Source: Campylobacterota bacterium (GTDB lineage Bacteria > Campylobacterota > Campylobacteria > Campylobacterales > Thiovulaceae). From it: DNA of 64,000 nucleotides. The translations under genes and the position numbers were made by a program. The stretch is taken from NCBI GenBank assembly GCA_030152305.1, contig JASKOM010000009.1, positions 27,183 to 91,182 on the forward strand, given 5' to 3'. Each line of letters begins with the position of its first letter. The first letter of the stretch is position 1. This document shows positions 48,301 to 55,914 of this stretch, one piece after another. The notes beneath the pieces were generated by a model, which did no database searches, was not told the DNA's origin, and saw only the letters and a list, made by a program, of their open reading frames with translations.

Positions 48301-48556
48301 TAAATCTTGTTCGAATCCTGATTATCAGCTCGAAATCGGTCGTGAAGTTGTTGCCGTTGATCCTCGATATTTTAGACCAACTGAAGTTGATTTATTGTTA
48401 GGAAATCCGACAAAAGCTGAAACAAAATTAGGCTGGAAACGAGAATTTGATCTTCAAGATCTTGTTAATGAAATGATGGCAAGTGATTTAAAATTAATGC
48501 AAAAAGATTTATATTTACAACAAGGTGGATATAAAATTTTGAATCGAATCGAATAA
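45389..48556 (+). CDS. gmd: GDP-mannose 4,6-dehydratase interrupted by two inteins
   Basis: Frame of 1055 codons. The host protein is split in three: residues 1-198, 542-586 and 918-1055, giving 381 aa after splicing, a normal Gmd length. The host parts show NAD-binding [14 protein letters not shown], catalytic [12 protein letters not shown] and YAVAK, and [12 protein letters not shown]. Gmd converts GDP-mannose to GDP-4-keto-6-deoxymannose for fucose-, perosamine- or rhamnose-type sugars of surface glycans. Intein 1 splits the FNHE-S(P)VRGETF substrate loop; intein 2 splits GHARDY-C. Both insert before a nucleophile (Ser542, Cys918). Enzyme activity thus depends on splicing. Confidence 0.93.
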   Translation: MSNIKIDNEQQRKVAFITGITGQDGSYLAEFLLKKGYIVHGMKRRSSLFNTERIDHLYQDPHEKNVRLHLHYGDMTDSMNITRLIKEIQPDEIYNLAAMSHVHVSFETPEYTANADGIGTLRILEAIRLLGLEKKTKVYQASTSELYGKVQEIPQSETTPFYPRSPYAVAKMYAYWITVNYREAYGIFASNGILFNHESVTKNSPLILKIDGKIDILPIEDLFRSEKHRYEGILKEFENQLVWNGTDWTKIIAGTCYQDKNKPMKLIQTRSSSYEATFEHVAFLNDNSEIKTEDIKVGDFIFACIYPEDINILNSDVNLAKFIGFVVGDGSISSQNGGIRLTGSDRELLIEIAELLTNKFGWNYNLYNSGSGNFEGSKKDIWQLDIQNDSHFGLWLNKEIYSKHSREKKVPQFILNSNAEIKKAFFDGYYLADGRQAGHEKYEYKGFTTKSQTLALGLIYIFKSFSNQVAKVKTDYRDDQRYYNVQFRSDDTSSNRGKHLLKELNEVIEIIETKSEDGWFFDIQTESETFATGSNLVKVHNSPVRGETFVTRKITRAVSKIALNLQDKLYLGNLDAKRDWGHARDYCIDLDSQILTTEGFKCRSEINIGDKIINFNSETNLWEYDTIEKIYDVEYDGDMYHFLGNGLDFRCSENHRLYYKRKTNQHKAWNDLTWQEGTAKEVYELFEDKELRTKYDFSFPGFTGLNETIESEFNISDDYISLIGYLVTEGHLSKSKEIGRGLTLSVSQSKKNFYADLKKVIDNLKLEYRESVRADEVVEFIFSSESRDQVLEYFDSFDIHELPRFIYKLSKRQLIILYTAMMNGDGCWSCMTYVSKRKSLIDDFMNIVSIIGYKSKLSQRASGIYDLHIMSSSRKSVNNFVTEVKKEHSSENIWCVETTNNKTIITKRNDTIFVSGNCTMMWLILQAPEAEDWVIATGQTTTVRDFVRMSFRYLGIELDFIGEGVSEKGLIKSCSNPDYQLEIGREVVAVDPRYFRPTEVDLLLGNPTKAETKLGWKREFDLQDLVNEMMASDLKLMQKDLYLQQGGYKILNRIE
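45983..47011 (+). other. Intein 1 in gmd (343 aa, LAGLIDADG homing endonuclease)
   Basis: Residues 199-541. It starts with Ser199 ([14 protein letters not shown], block A) and ends VKVHN (His-Asn) before Ser542 of the host. DOD-type endonuclease motifs [15 protein letters not shown] and [10 protein letters not shown] are both present with their Asp residues, so the homing enzyme may be active. Block F is [15 protein letters not shown]. One GATGAGGT word (minus strand, 46862) lies inside. Confidence 0.88.
47147..48139 (+). other. Intein 2 in gmd (331 aa, LAGLIDADG-like homing endonuclease)
   Basis: Residues 587-917. It starts with Cys587 ([16 protein letters not shown]) and ends TIFVSGN before Cys918. 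Block B is CSENHRLYY. Endonuclease motifs are [13 protein letters not shown], where Glu replaces the usual Asp, and [11 protein letters not shown]. Block F is [18 protein letters not shown]. The penultimate residue is Gly instead of His, as in some fast-splicing inteins. GATGAGGT at 47711 lies inside. Confidence 0.88.
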
Positions 48557-48572
48557 TCTTGGTGTTTTTTTT

Positions 48573-48824
48573 ATGCGAATAGATAAATTTATTAACAGTG
48601 TAAATATCACAAAAAGACGAGCAATCGCTCAAGATATGCTTCAAAATGGTGTCGTGTCGTTAAATGGTAATCCTGTTAAACAAAGCAAAGATGTCAAAAT
48701 CGGTGATGTTATTTCGATTAAATATCTTGATGGCGAAATCGAAAGTTATAAAATTTTAGATCTTCCTAAATTAAAAAACACTCCAAAAAGCGATCAAGCT
48801 AAATATGTAACTCGACTTTCTTAA
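48573..48824 (+). CDS. S4-domain RNA-binding protein
   Basis: Protein of 83 aa. The S4 fold covers most of it: MRIDKFINSVNITKRRAIAQDML ... GVVSLNGNPVKQSKDVKIGDVISI, as in Hsp15/YlmH/RqcH-partner RqcP proteins. Likely binds structured rRNA or the ribosome. It starts 16 bases after gmd and is followed by the inverted GATGAGGT hairpin. Confidence 0.88.
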   Translation: MRIDKFINSVNITKRRAIAQDMLQNGVVSLNGNPVKQSKDVKIGDVISIKYLDGEIESYKILDLPKLKNTPKSDQAKYVTRLS

Positions 48825-48836
48825 AAAAGTCTTTTG

Positions 48837-48867
48837 ACCTCATCGAAAATAATTAAATCGATGAGGT
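48837..48867. terminator. Hairpin built from an inverted pair of the GATGAGGT word
   Basis: ACCTCATCGA (48837-48846) and its exact complement TCGATGAGGT (48858-48867) flank an 11-base AT-rich loop, 12 bases after the S4 gene stop codon. AATTTTTATT follows, so it can act as an intrinsic terminator. Each arm is one full copy of the genome word with its preferred C and A/T flanks. Confidence 0.75.
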
Positions 48868-48902
48868 AATTTTTATTAATTGTTTTTTATATTTAGGTTA
48901 AT

Positions 48903-50180
48903 ATGATCGGTTTAATTATGTTCGTTATGGCATTGATACTTTTATTATCAGGTGTGCCAGTGGCTTTTGTTTTTGGTGGAACAGCAATTTTTTTTACAGC
49001 AATTTCATTAGATTTTGGTTTTGAAATATTTAATTTATTACCTTTTAGAATTTATGGAATCATGCAAAATAGCACTTTAATGTCAATTCCGTTATTTGTT
49101 CTTATGGGTTCAATTCTAGAAAAAAGTGGAATGGCTGAAAAAATGCTAAAAAGTTCAGCACAAATATTTTCAAGAATAGAAGGCGGGTTAGCTCTTTCTG
49201 TTTTGGCAATAGGAGTAATTCTAGCAACAACAACAGGAATAGTAGGAGCATCGATTTCGATGTTGGGTCTAGTAGCTTTACCAGTTATGATTAAATATAA
49301 ATATAATCCAGTTTTTGCAAGTGGTGTTGTTTTAGCAAGTGGCACTCTTGGACAGATTGTTCCTCCGTCAATTATATTAATAATTTTAGCTGATGTCATG
49401 AATTTATCAATTGGTGAAATTTTTAAAGCTTCGATATTGCCTTCGATTATATTAATAATAATTTATGTTATATATATATTATGGCACGGCTTGAAATATA
49501 AAAATAATAATTTAATATTTAATGATAAATTAGAAAAGATAAATAAATTAGAATTGTTAAAAGTTTTAATTCCACCATTGTTGATAATGTTTGGAGTTCT
49601 AGGTTCGATTATATTCGGAATCGCTTCGCCAACAGAATCAGCTTCAGTTGGAGTATTAGGTGCTTTAATCGTAACATTAATAAATAAAAAATTATCAATA
49701 GAATTATTAAAAAATTCAGGAATAGAAACTATAAATATTATAGGAATGGTATTTATGATTTTATTCGGAGCAACAGCTTTTTCATTGGTTTTTAATGAAT
49801 GGGGCGGAGGCGATGCACTTTTACATATTTTCCAAAAAGATGTTTCATCAGCTGGAGCTTTTATTTTTATTGCAATGCTGATTATTTTTGTTCTTGGATT
49901 TTTTATAGATTTTATGGAAATAGCTTTTGTTGTTGTTCCAATTTTATTACCAATTGCTTTAGCTTTTAAAGTAGATCCGTTGATATTTGCAATCATGATT
50001 GCCATGAATTTACAAACATCTTTTTTAACTCCACCATTTGGATTTGCACTATTTTTTCTAAAAGGTGCAGTTGGCAATTTAGTAAAAACTTCTGATATTT
50101 ATTTAGGAGCAATTCCTTTTATATTTATGCAGTTAATCGTAATTTATTTAATATATTTATTTCCAAGTATAATTAAATAG
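48903..50180 (+). CDS. TRAP transporter large permease subunit (DctM family)
   Basis: Protein of 425 aa with about 12 membrane helices. Family motifs: SGVPVAFVFGGTAIFF, IPLFVLMGSILEKSGMAE, GASISMLGLVALPVM, GIASPTESASVGVLGAL and NLQTSFLTPPFGFALFFL. It moves organic acids or similar solutes using the sodium gradient with a small permease and a binding protein. Neither partner is next to it; the genes on both sides are unrelated. Confidence 0.93.
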   Translation: MIGLIMFVMALILLLSGVPVAFVFGGTAIFFTAISLDFGFEIFNLLPFRIYGIMQNSTLMSIPLFVLMGSILEKSGMAEKMLKSSAQIFSRIEGGLALSVLAIGVILATTTGIVGASISMLGLVALPVMIKYKYNPVFASGVVLASGTLGQIVPPSIILIILADVMNLSIGEIFKASILPSIILIIIYVIYILWHGLKYKNNNLIFNDKLEKINKLELLKVLIPPLLIMFGVLGSIIFGIASPTESASVGVLGALIVTLINKKLSIELLKNSGIETINIIGMVFMILFGATAFSLVFNEWGGGDALLHIFQKDVSSAGAFIFIAMLIIFVLGFFIDFMEIAFVVVPILLPIALAFKVDPLIFAIMIAMNLQTSFLTPPFGFALFFLKGAVGNLVKTSDIYLGAIPFIFMQLIVIYLIYLFPSIIK

Positions 50181-50276
50181 TTTTATTATTTAATAATAAA
50201 AGTTGGTTTTATATATACTTGTTAATTTATGTTATGATAATAAAAAATAGTATTTTTTAAACAAAGGAACATAAAT

Positions 50277-51395
50277 ATGAAGTTTATGATAGACAAACAT
50301 CAATTTGATACAGCATTATCAAAAATCTCAAGTATTCCAGATAAAAGAGCTAAAGGTGATGCTTTTACTGGCTATATTTTAATCGAAGCACGAGGTAGCA
50401 GTGTAACAATTACAGCTAATAATCTTAGAATGGGGAAAAAAGCTACTTTAACAGCTGATTATTTACTCGAAGAAGGTTCGGCTTTTGTTGAATGGAACAG
50501 ATTTAGTAATATTTTTAAATCTTTTAAAAAAGATATGATAGAAATCAGCACAGATAAAGATTTTTTATCTGTTAAACAAAATAAATCTGTTTCCAAATTA
50601 AAATTAGGCGATGTTTCTCAAAGTTATGAATTTCCAATTCTTACAAATAAATTTCGTTCGTTTAATTTTGATTTAGAAGTGCTAAAAGACAGTATTTCGA
50701 AAATCATAACTGTTATTGATGCTGAAGCTCCTCGAGTTGATAGTCAAGGTGCTTTGATTCACATAAAAGGTAACACCATGAAAATGGTTGGAACCGATTT
50801 AAAACGATTAGCTGTTGTCGAAAAACAATTATCCGTATCAGTCAAAACTGAAGATAATATCGAAGTTATTCTTCATAAAAATAGTCTCATCGAAATGTCA
50901 AAACTTTTTTCAACAGAAAAAATTCAAATGCATTTTAATGCAGAAATGATTATCGTTGAAGGCGAAGATTTAGTTTTTTATGCAAAATTTATTAATGCTA
51001 AATTTCCTAATTATGAACGATTAATTCCAAGTGATAATCTTCTTTATCAAGTTCCAATTTCAACAGAAAAATTAAATGAAGTTATTTCTATTGTTTCATC
51101 AGCAGGTAACGAATTAAAAGTAACAATTACTAATGAAACTTTTGGTCTTAAAACTTATGATAATGACATAACTGAAAGTAATGGCGAAATCGATTTAAAT
51201 ATCGTTGAAGATGGTGGTTATCTTCCTGATAATGTTCAAATCGTTTTTGGAGCAAGTGCAAAATATATTTTTGATTTTTTACAAATTGCAAGTAAAAATT
51301 TCTTATGGTGTTTTAGAGAACATGGTAATTTACCGTCAATGTTAATTGATAAAGATTTCAAAGTTATTATCATGCCATTGGCTTTGAAAGATTAA
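50277..51395 (+). CDS. dnaN: DNA polymerase III beta sliding clamp
   Basis: Protein of 372 aa. Three clamp-like domains, with NAKFPNYERLIPSD and the C-terminal IMPLAL ending that are hallmarks of DnaN, and TDLKRLAVVE in place of the usual TDGHRLA. Sequence is more divergent than typical. It tethers polymerase III and other enzymes to DNA. It lies beside ubiD-family and lgt genes, not next to dnaA and gyrB, so it may be the relocated main clamp or a second copy. RBS AAGGA. Confidence 0.85.
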   Translation: MKFMIDKHQFDTALSKISSIPDKRAKGDAFTGYILIEARGSSVTITANNLRMGKKATLTADYLLEEGSAFVEWNRFSNIFKSFKKDMIEISTDKDFLSVKQNKSVSKLKLGDVSQSYEFPILTNKFRSFNFDLEVLKDSISKIITVIDAEAPRVDSQGALIHIKGNTMKMVGTDLKRLAVVEKQLSVSVKTEDNIEVILHKNSLIEMSKLFSTEKIQMHFNAEMIIVEGEDLVFYAKFINAKFPNYERLIPSDNLLYQVPISTEKLNEVISIVSSAGNELKVTITNETFGLKTYDNDITESNGEIDLNIVEDGGYLPDNVQIVFGASAKYIFDFLQIASKNFLWCFREHGNLPSMLIDKDFKVIIMPLALKD

Positions 51396-51399
51396 TTAA

Positions 51400-53265
51400 A
51401 TGAAAACATTAGATTTAATATCAGATCTTCGAAAAAATAATCTTCTTCGAGAAATTGATATTGAACTTGATGTTAATCTTGAAATTCCGCATGTGGCATA
51501 TTTAGAAATTAAAAAAGCAAATCCAAAAGTTTTACTTTTTAATAAACCTGTTGATAGATCAGCTGGTAAAAAATATAATATGCCTGTTCTCATGAATATT
51601 TTTAATTCGTTTGAAATTACTGAAAAGTTTTTTGGCAAACGAGTTGAATCTGTTGCGGAAGAGATAGAAAAATTAATCAAGTTAAAACCGCCAGTTTCAT
51701 TTTTTGGTAAATTAGAACTTTTTAAAGATCTATTTAAATTAAAAAATGTTTTTCCAAATAGACTTTCGAAAAATATAAGCGACACTCACGATCGTTTTAA
51801 TGGTGATTTATTAGATTTGCCTATTTTGAAAACTTGGAGTGGCGATGGCGGAAAATTTATCACAATGGGACAAACTTATTCGCATTCGCCAAATGGTTCG
51901 GTTTCAAATGTTGGAATGTATCGACTTCAAGTTTTTGACGGCAAAACTCTCGGAATGCACTGGCAAATTCATAAAGACACAACTATTTTTTTTAATGAAT
52001 ATAAAAAATTAAACGAAAAAATGCCTGTTTCTATTGGTATCGGCGGTGATCCGTTATATACTTGGGTTGCAACTGCTCCACTTCCGCATGGCATTAACGA
52101 AATGCTTCTTTACGGTTTTATAAAAGAACAAAATGCAAAATTAATAAATTCAAATTCTAATTTTGTGCCAATCGATTTAGATATCGTAATTGAAGGTTTT
52201 GTTGATCCGAATAAATCGCGAATTGAAGGACCTTTTGGCGATCACACTGGATATTATACTTTGGAAGAAGAATATCCAATATTAGAAGTTTCGAATATTT
52301 GGATTAAAAAAAATAGTCCTGTTTATTATGCAACTGTTGTTGGCAAACCGCCACTCGAAGATAAATATATGGGTTGGGCAACTGAACGAGTATTTTTGCC
52401 GTTGTTAAAAACAACTGCTCCCGACCTCATCGATTATGCAATGCCTGAAAATGGAGTTTTTCATAATTTGATTATTGGCAAAATGCGAGTGCGATATGTT
52501 GGACATCCGCAACAATTTATGCACACATTTTGGGGAGTTGGACAGATGAGTTTTGTAAAAAATGCAATATTTGTCGGTGAAAATGCTCCAGAATTGCGAG
52601 ATTATCCAGCGATTACAAGACATATTTTAAATCGATTAACTTATAAAAAATTAATGATTTCATCGGGAAGTCTCGATGCTCTTGATCATTCTTCGCCTGA
52701 TGCTTTATTAGGTGGAAAATTAGGAATTGATGCAACAGGCGATGAGGTCAAATTACCAAAATTAGAAATTTTGACTGATGAATTATTATTAAAAAAAGTT
52801 TCTGGAATCGCAAAAGATAAAAATTTATCGATAAAAATTTGGGATTTGAAACAATATTTTAGAGATTCTCAAAATCCAATTACGGTTATTAGTATTGATA
52901 AAAATAATAAAAGTTTGAATAAAAAAATGTCTGAATTTTCAGCTTTGAAAGATTTCGCTCGAATTATTATTTTTGTTGATCATGTCGGAAATAGTGTTCA
53001 TAATCCGTATATGTTGTTATGGCGAGTTGCAAATAATTTCGATTCGAATCGAGATTTATTTATGAATCGAGATTTTTATGTTATTGACGGAACAAATAAA
53101 ATAAAAGAAATTGATGAGTTAAATCGTGATTGGCCCGGTGATGTTTATTGCGATCGAAATGTTTTAATGAAATTAGCCAGTGATGGAGTTATCGATTTTG
53201 ATTTAAGTTTAATCGAGAAATTTCAATTGACTGAAATAATTAATAACGAAACAAAAGGCAAATAA
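51400..53265 (+). CDS. UbiD-family decarboxylase, probable menaquinone (futalosine) pathway
   Basis: Protein of 621 aa, usual for this clade. UbiD signatures: GMYRLQVFDGKTLGMHWQIH, IGGDPLYTWVATAPLP, and EGPFGDHTGYYTLEEEYP. These bind prenylated FMN and metal. In organisms with mqnD, such enzymes are thought to decarboxylate the 6-naphthoate ring. It starts 4 bases after dnaN and 3 bases precede lgt. GATGAGGT words at 52424 and 52741 read Asp-Leu-Ile and Asp-Glu-Val. Confidence 0.9.
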   Translation: MKTLDLISDLRKNNLLREIDIELDVNLEIPHVAYLEIKKANPKVLLFNKPVDRSAGKKYNMPVLMNIFNSFEITEKFFGKRVESVAEEIEKLIKLKPPVSFFGKLELFKDLFKLKNVFPNRLSKNISDTHDRFNGDLLDLPILKTWSGDGGKFITMGQTYSHSPNGSVSNVGMYRLQVFDGKTLGMHWQIHKDTTIFFNEYKKLNEKMPVSIGIGGDPLYTWVATAPLPHGINEMLLYGFIKEQNAKLINSNSNFVPIDLDIVIEGFVDPNKSRIEGPFGDHTGYYTLEEEYPILEVSNIWIKKNSPVYYATVVGKPPLEDKYMGWATERVFLPLLKTTAPDLIDYAMPENGVFHNLIIGKMRVRYVGHPQQFMHTFWGVGQMSFVKNAIFVGENAPELRDYPAITRHILNRLTYKKLMISSGSLDALDHSSPDALLGGKLGIDATGDEVKLPKLEILTDELLLKKVSGIAKDKNLSIKIWDLKQYFRDSQNPITVISIDKNNKSLNKKMSEFSALKDFARIIIFVDHVGNSVHNPYMLLWRVANNFDSNRDLFMNRDFYVIDGTNKIKEIDELNRDWPGDVYCDRNVLMKLASDGVIDFDLSLIEKFQLTEIINNETKGK

Positions 53266-53268
53266 CAA

Positions 53269-54117
53269 ATGAACATAAATATAATTGATTTTTGGCAAAA
53301 TATTTATTCTCATTTTGATCCTGTGGCTTTTTCGATTTTTTCGATTAAAGTTCATTGGTATGGCTTAATGTATGTTATGGCTCTTGTTTCGGCTTATTTA
53401 TTTGCAAAATGGATCGCGAAAAAAGATAATTTACCTATTAAAGATGATGAAATAGATGATTATTTCTTTTGGGTTGAAATCGGTGTAATTTTAGGAGCAA
53501 GATTAGGCTATATTTTATTTTATAGCGATCATACGGCTTATTATTTAGCAAATCCGTTACAGATATTTAATCCGTTTAGTGGCGGTCAATTTGTCGGAAT
53601 TAGCGGAATGAGTTATCACGGTGCATTATTTGGTTTTGTTGTCGCATCGATATTATTTGCACAAAAACGAAATATTAGCTTGAAGTTTTTATTAGATTTA
53701 TCAGCAATCGCTGTTCCGATTGGTTATGTTTTTGGACGAATTGGCAATTTTTTAAATCAGGAATTAGTCGGTCGAGAAACAGATGTAGCTTGGGGAATCA
53801 AAGTTTATGATTCGTTAAGACATCCATCGCAATTATATGAAGCATTTCTTGAAGGAATTGTGCTTTTTGTAATTTTATTTGTTTATCGAACACGAACAAA
53901 ATTAGCTGGAGAATTGGCAATGCTTTACGGTTTAGGTTATGGAATTGCTAGATTTACCGCTGAATTATGGCGAGAACCTGATTTACAACTTGGATTTATA
54001 TATTTAAATTGGCTAACAATGGGTCAAATCATGTCAGCAGTTATGATTTTAATTTCACTAATTGCTTTAATTTATTTATATAAATATAGTTCAGAAAAAA
54101 GCTATTGGATTAAATAA
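53269..54117 (+). CDS. lgt: Prolipoprotein diacylglyceryl transferase
   Basis: Protein of 282 aa with seven membrane helices. Signature GRIGNFLNQELVGRETDVAWG, plus SYHGALFGF (catalytic His) and HPSQLYEAFLEG. It attaches diacylglycerol to the lipobox Cys of lipoproteins such as those at 1, 8058, 12651 and 26466. It is the last gene before a terminator hairpin at 54142. Confidence 0.96.
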   Translation: MNINIIDFWQNIYSHFDPVAFSIFSIKVHWYGLMYVMALVSAYLFAKWIAKKDNLPIKDDEIDDYFFWVEIGVILGARLGYILFYSDHTAYYLANPLQIFNPFSGGQFVGISGMSYHGALFGFVVASILFAQKRNISLKFLLDLSAIAVPIGYVFGRIGNFLNQELVGRETDVAWGIKVYDSLRHPSQLYEAFLEGIVLFVILFVYRTRTKLAGELAMLYGLGYGIARFTAELWREPDLQLGFIYLNWLTMGQIMSAVMILISLIALIYLYKYSSEKSYWIK

Positions 54118-54141
54118 AAAAATATCTTCGTTATCCCCATT

Positions 54142-54184
54142 ATCCCGAAGCGAAGCTCCTGTAACTTGTTTCGGGATCTTTTTT
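54142..54184 (+). terminator. Terminator after lgt; repeat family A copy 2
   Basis: Stem ATCCCGAA (54142-54149) and TTCGGGAT (54170-54177) followed by CTTTTTT. The loop, read on the minus strand, carries the same CAAGTTACAGGAGCT block as the element at 15506-15542. Confidence 0.75.
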
Positions 54185-54187
54185 CAT

Positions 54188-54219
54188 GGAACAGCCACAG
54201 GCTGTTCCCTACGAATTAC
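54188..54219 (-). repeat. Repeat family B copy 2
   Basis: Inverted copy of the 32-base sequence at 21835-21866, with stem GGAACAGCC / GGCTGTTCC. It lies just 3' of the KilA-N-type remnant, as copy 1 lies just 3' of the intact gene. Confidence 0.75.
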
Positions 54220-54237
54220 ACAACCGTTTTCATTTTT

Positions 54238-54490
54238 CATTTTATTTGATTGAACTTTCCTTTTAGCAAAATTCCGAAATCTTGACCAGTTTCTGTTAAT
54301 TGCCAAATACCATTTTCTCTAAATATCAATTAAGTTTGAAGTTGCCGTGAAATAATTATTAAGTTCGATAATTTGTTCAGTTTCATTTTTGATTTCTGGA
54401 AGTTGAAGGTTTTTAATTTGGCTATACAGTAATAACAAGAGCTTTTTATGAATGACGGGAGCGACCTCATCAGCAAGTTTTTTAAATATT
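54238..54490 (-). pseudogene. Remnant of a KilA-N/antirepressor-type gene
   Basis: On the minus strand the last 28 codons before TGA at 54238 read FRENGIWQLTETGQDFGILL and on to NQIK. This matches the C-terminus of the KilA-N protein encoded at 21067-21831 (RENGVWKMTSSGNEFGILI). The frame is broken upstream by a stop. A second frame continues (IELNNYFTATSNLID, preceded by KNLQLPEIKNETEQ) to about 54490. The N-terminal KilA-N part is lost. The stretch 54491-54648 shows only the narK leader with RBS AGGAG. Confidence 0.6.
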
Positions 54491-54648
54491 TAAGTTTTAT
54501 TTAATAAAATAAATATTGCTGTTTTGATTAAAAAATGCCGAAACAATCGATATTTTTATGCAAATTTAAGAAAACAACACAATGTTTAAAGTTTATTTTA
54601 AGTTAAAAGTATTTAATATTCCGAAAAATAAATCTTTAGGAGTTCCAA

Positions 54649-55914
54649 ATGGCTTTAGCTGAACTTAAGGGAAAAGGGCATTGGCCTACCCTGTTAGCAT
54701 CATTTTTATATTTCGATTTTTCATTTATGGTTTGGCTTGTTTTAGGGCCTCTTGCTCAAGAGATTTCAGGAAGTATCGAAGGTGGTTTGACGGCTAGTCA
54801 AATTGGAACTATGATCGCTGTGCCAATTTTTGCTGGTGCAATTTTACGAATCGTGTTAGGTTTTTCAGTTGATAAATACGGAGCAAAAACAACGGCTATA
54901 TTTGCTCAAAGTATTGTTGTTTTAGGGCTATTTTATGCTTATTATTTTGGTTTTAAATCTTATGAAGCCGTTTTAGCAATGGGTATTATTTTAGGTCTTG
55001 CTGGTGCAAGTTTTGCTGTTGCTCTTCCACAAGCTGGTCAATGGTATCCGCCACATCTTCAAGGTGTTGTTCTCGGAATTGCTGGAGCTGGAAATATTGG
55101 AGTTGTTATCGATTTCTTATTTGCTCCAAAGTTAGCTGAATTATATGGTTGGCAAGCGGTTTTCGGAATTGGTGGCGGTTTATCGCTTATGATTCTTTTT
55201 ATTTATATGTTTATCGCAAAAGATGCACCTGCTGAAATTTATACTCCGCGACCTAAAAAAGTTGAAGATTATTTAAGATTATTAAAAGATAAAGATACTT
55301 GGTGGTTTAATTTATTTTATTTTGTTTCATTTGGCGGTTTTGTTGGTTTTGCAGGATATATGAAAGTTTATCTTATGAATCAATATGGTGTAGAAATGAA
55401 AGCTTTTGGTTTAGATATTTTGGACGAAAAAAATACAATGGTTGTCGCTGGATATTTCGGAGCTTTATGTATTTTTGCAGGAGCAGTTTTAAGACCTGTT
55501 GGTGGTTATATCGCTGATAGAATGGGCGGAATAAAAGCTTTATATATATTTTACGGATCAGTTGCTTCACTTGCATTAATTAATGCCTTTTTAGTAACTA
55601 ATTTTTATGTAGCAATTTTTGTTTTATTTTTAATCATGGCTAATTTAGGAATGGCAAATGGTTCTGTTTTTCAACTTGTTCCACAAAGATTTGGTCGAGA
55701 TATCGGAATTATGACTGGCTTAATTGGAGCATTTGGCGGATTTGGTGGTTCGTTACTTGCAACAATGTTAGGTTATACAAAAGAAATTACTAATGGATAT
55801 ACACTTGGATTTATCGTTTTTGCAGTTATCGTTGGCGGTGCAATTATCGGAATTAGTTCTGTTAAAACTCGATGGCGAACAACTTGGGGAGTAAATGCAG
55901 GTGGAAAAATCTAA
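54649..55914 (+). CDS. narK: Nitrate/nitrite transporter, NarK family
   Basis: Protein of 421 aa, MFS with 12 membrane helices. Nitrate signature-like segments GIAGAGNIGVVIDFLFAPKLAE and GLIGAFGGFGGSLLA are present, and Arg in AGAILRIVLGFSVD and AVLRPVGGYIADR match the nitrate-binding arginines of NarK. It imports nitrate for the downstream reductases. Its end overlaps the phosphatase-kinase gene by 20 bases. RBS AGGAG. Confidence 0.93.
   Translation: MALAELKGKGHWPTLLASFLYFDFSFMVWLVLGPLAQEISGSIEGGLTASQIGTMIAVPIFAGAILRIVLGFSVDKYGAKTTAIFAQSIVVLGLFYAYYFGFKSYEAVLAMGIILGLAGASFAVALPQAGQWYPPHLQGVVLGIAGAGNIGVVIDFLFAPKLAELYGWQAVFGIGGGLSLMILFIYMFIAKDAPAEIYTPRPKKVEDYLRLLKDKDTWWFNLFYFVSFGGFVGFAGYMKVYLMNQYGVEMKAFGLDILDEKNTMVVAGYFGALCIFAGAVLRPVGGYIADRMGGIKALYIFYGSVASLALINAFLVTNFYVAIFVLFLIMANLGMANGSVFQLVPQRFGRDIGIMTGLIGAFGGFGGSLLATMLGYTKEITNGYTLGFIVFAVIVGGAIIGISSVKTRWRTTWGVNAGGKI

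Noticed and set aside
49463..50077. 204-codon minus-strand frame inside dctM
   Set aside because: Complement of hydrophobic helices with biased composition (Ile, Asn, Lys, Pro), no RBS and no family.
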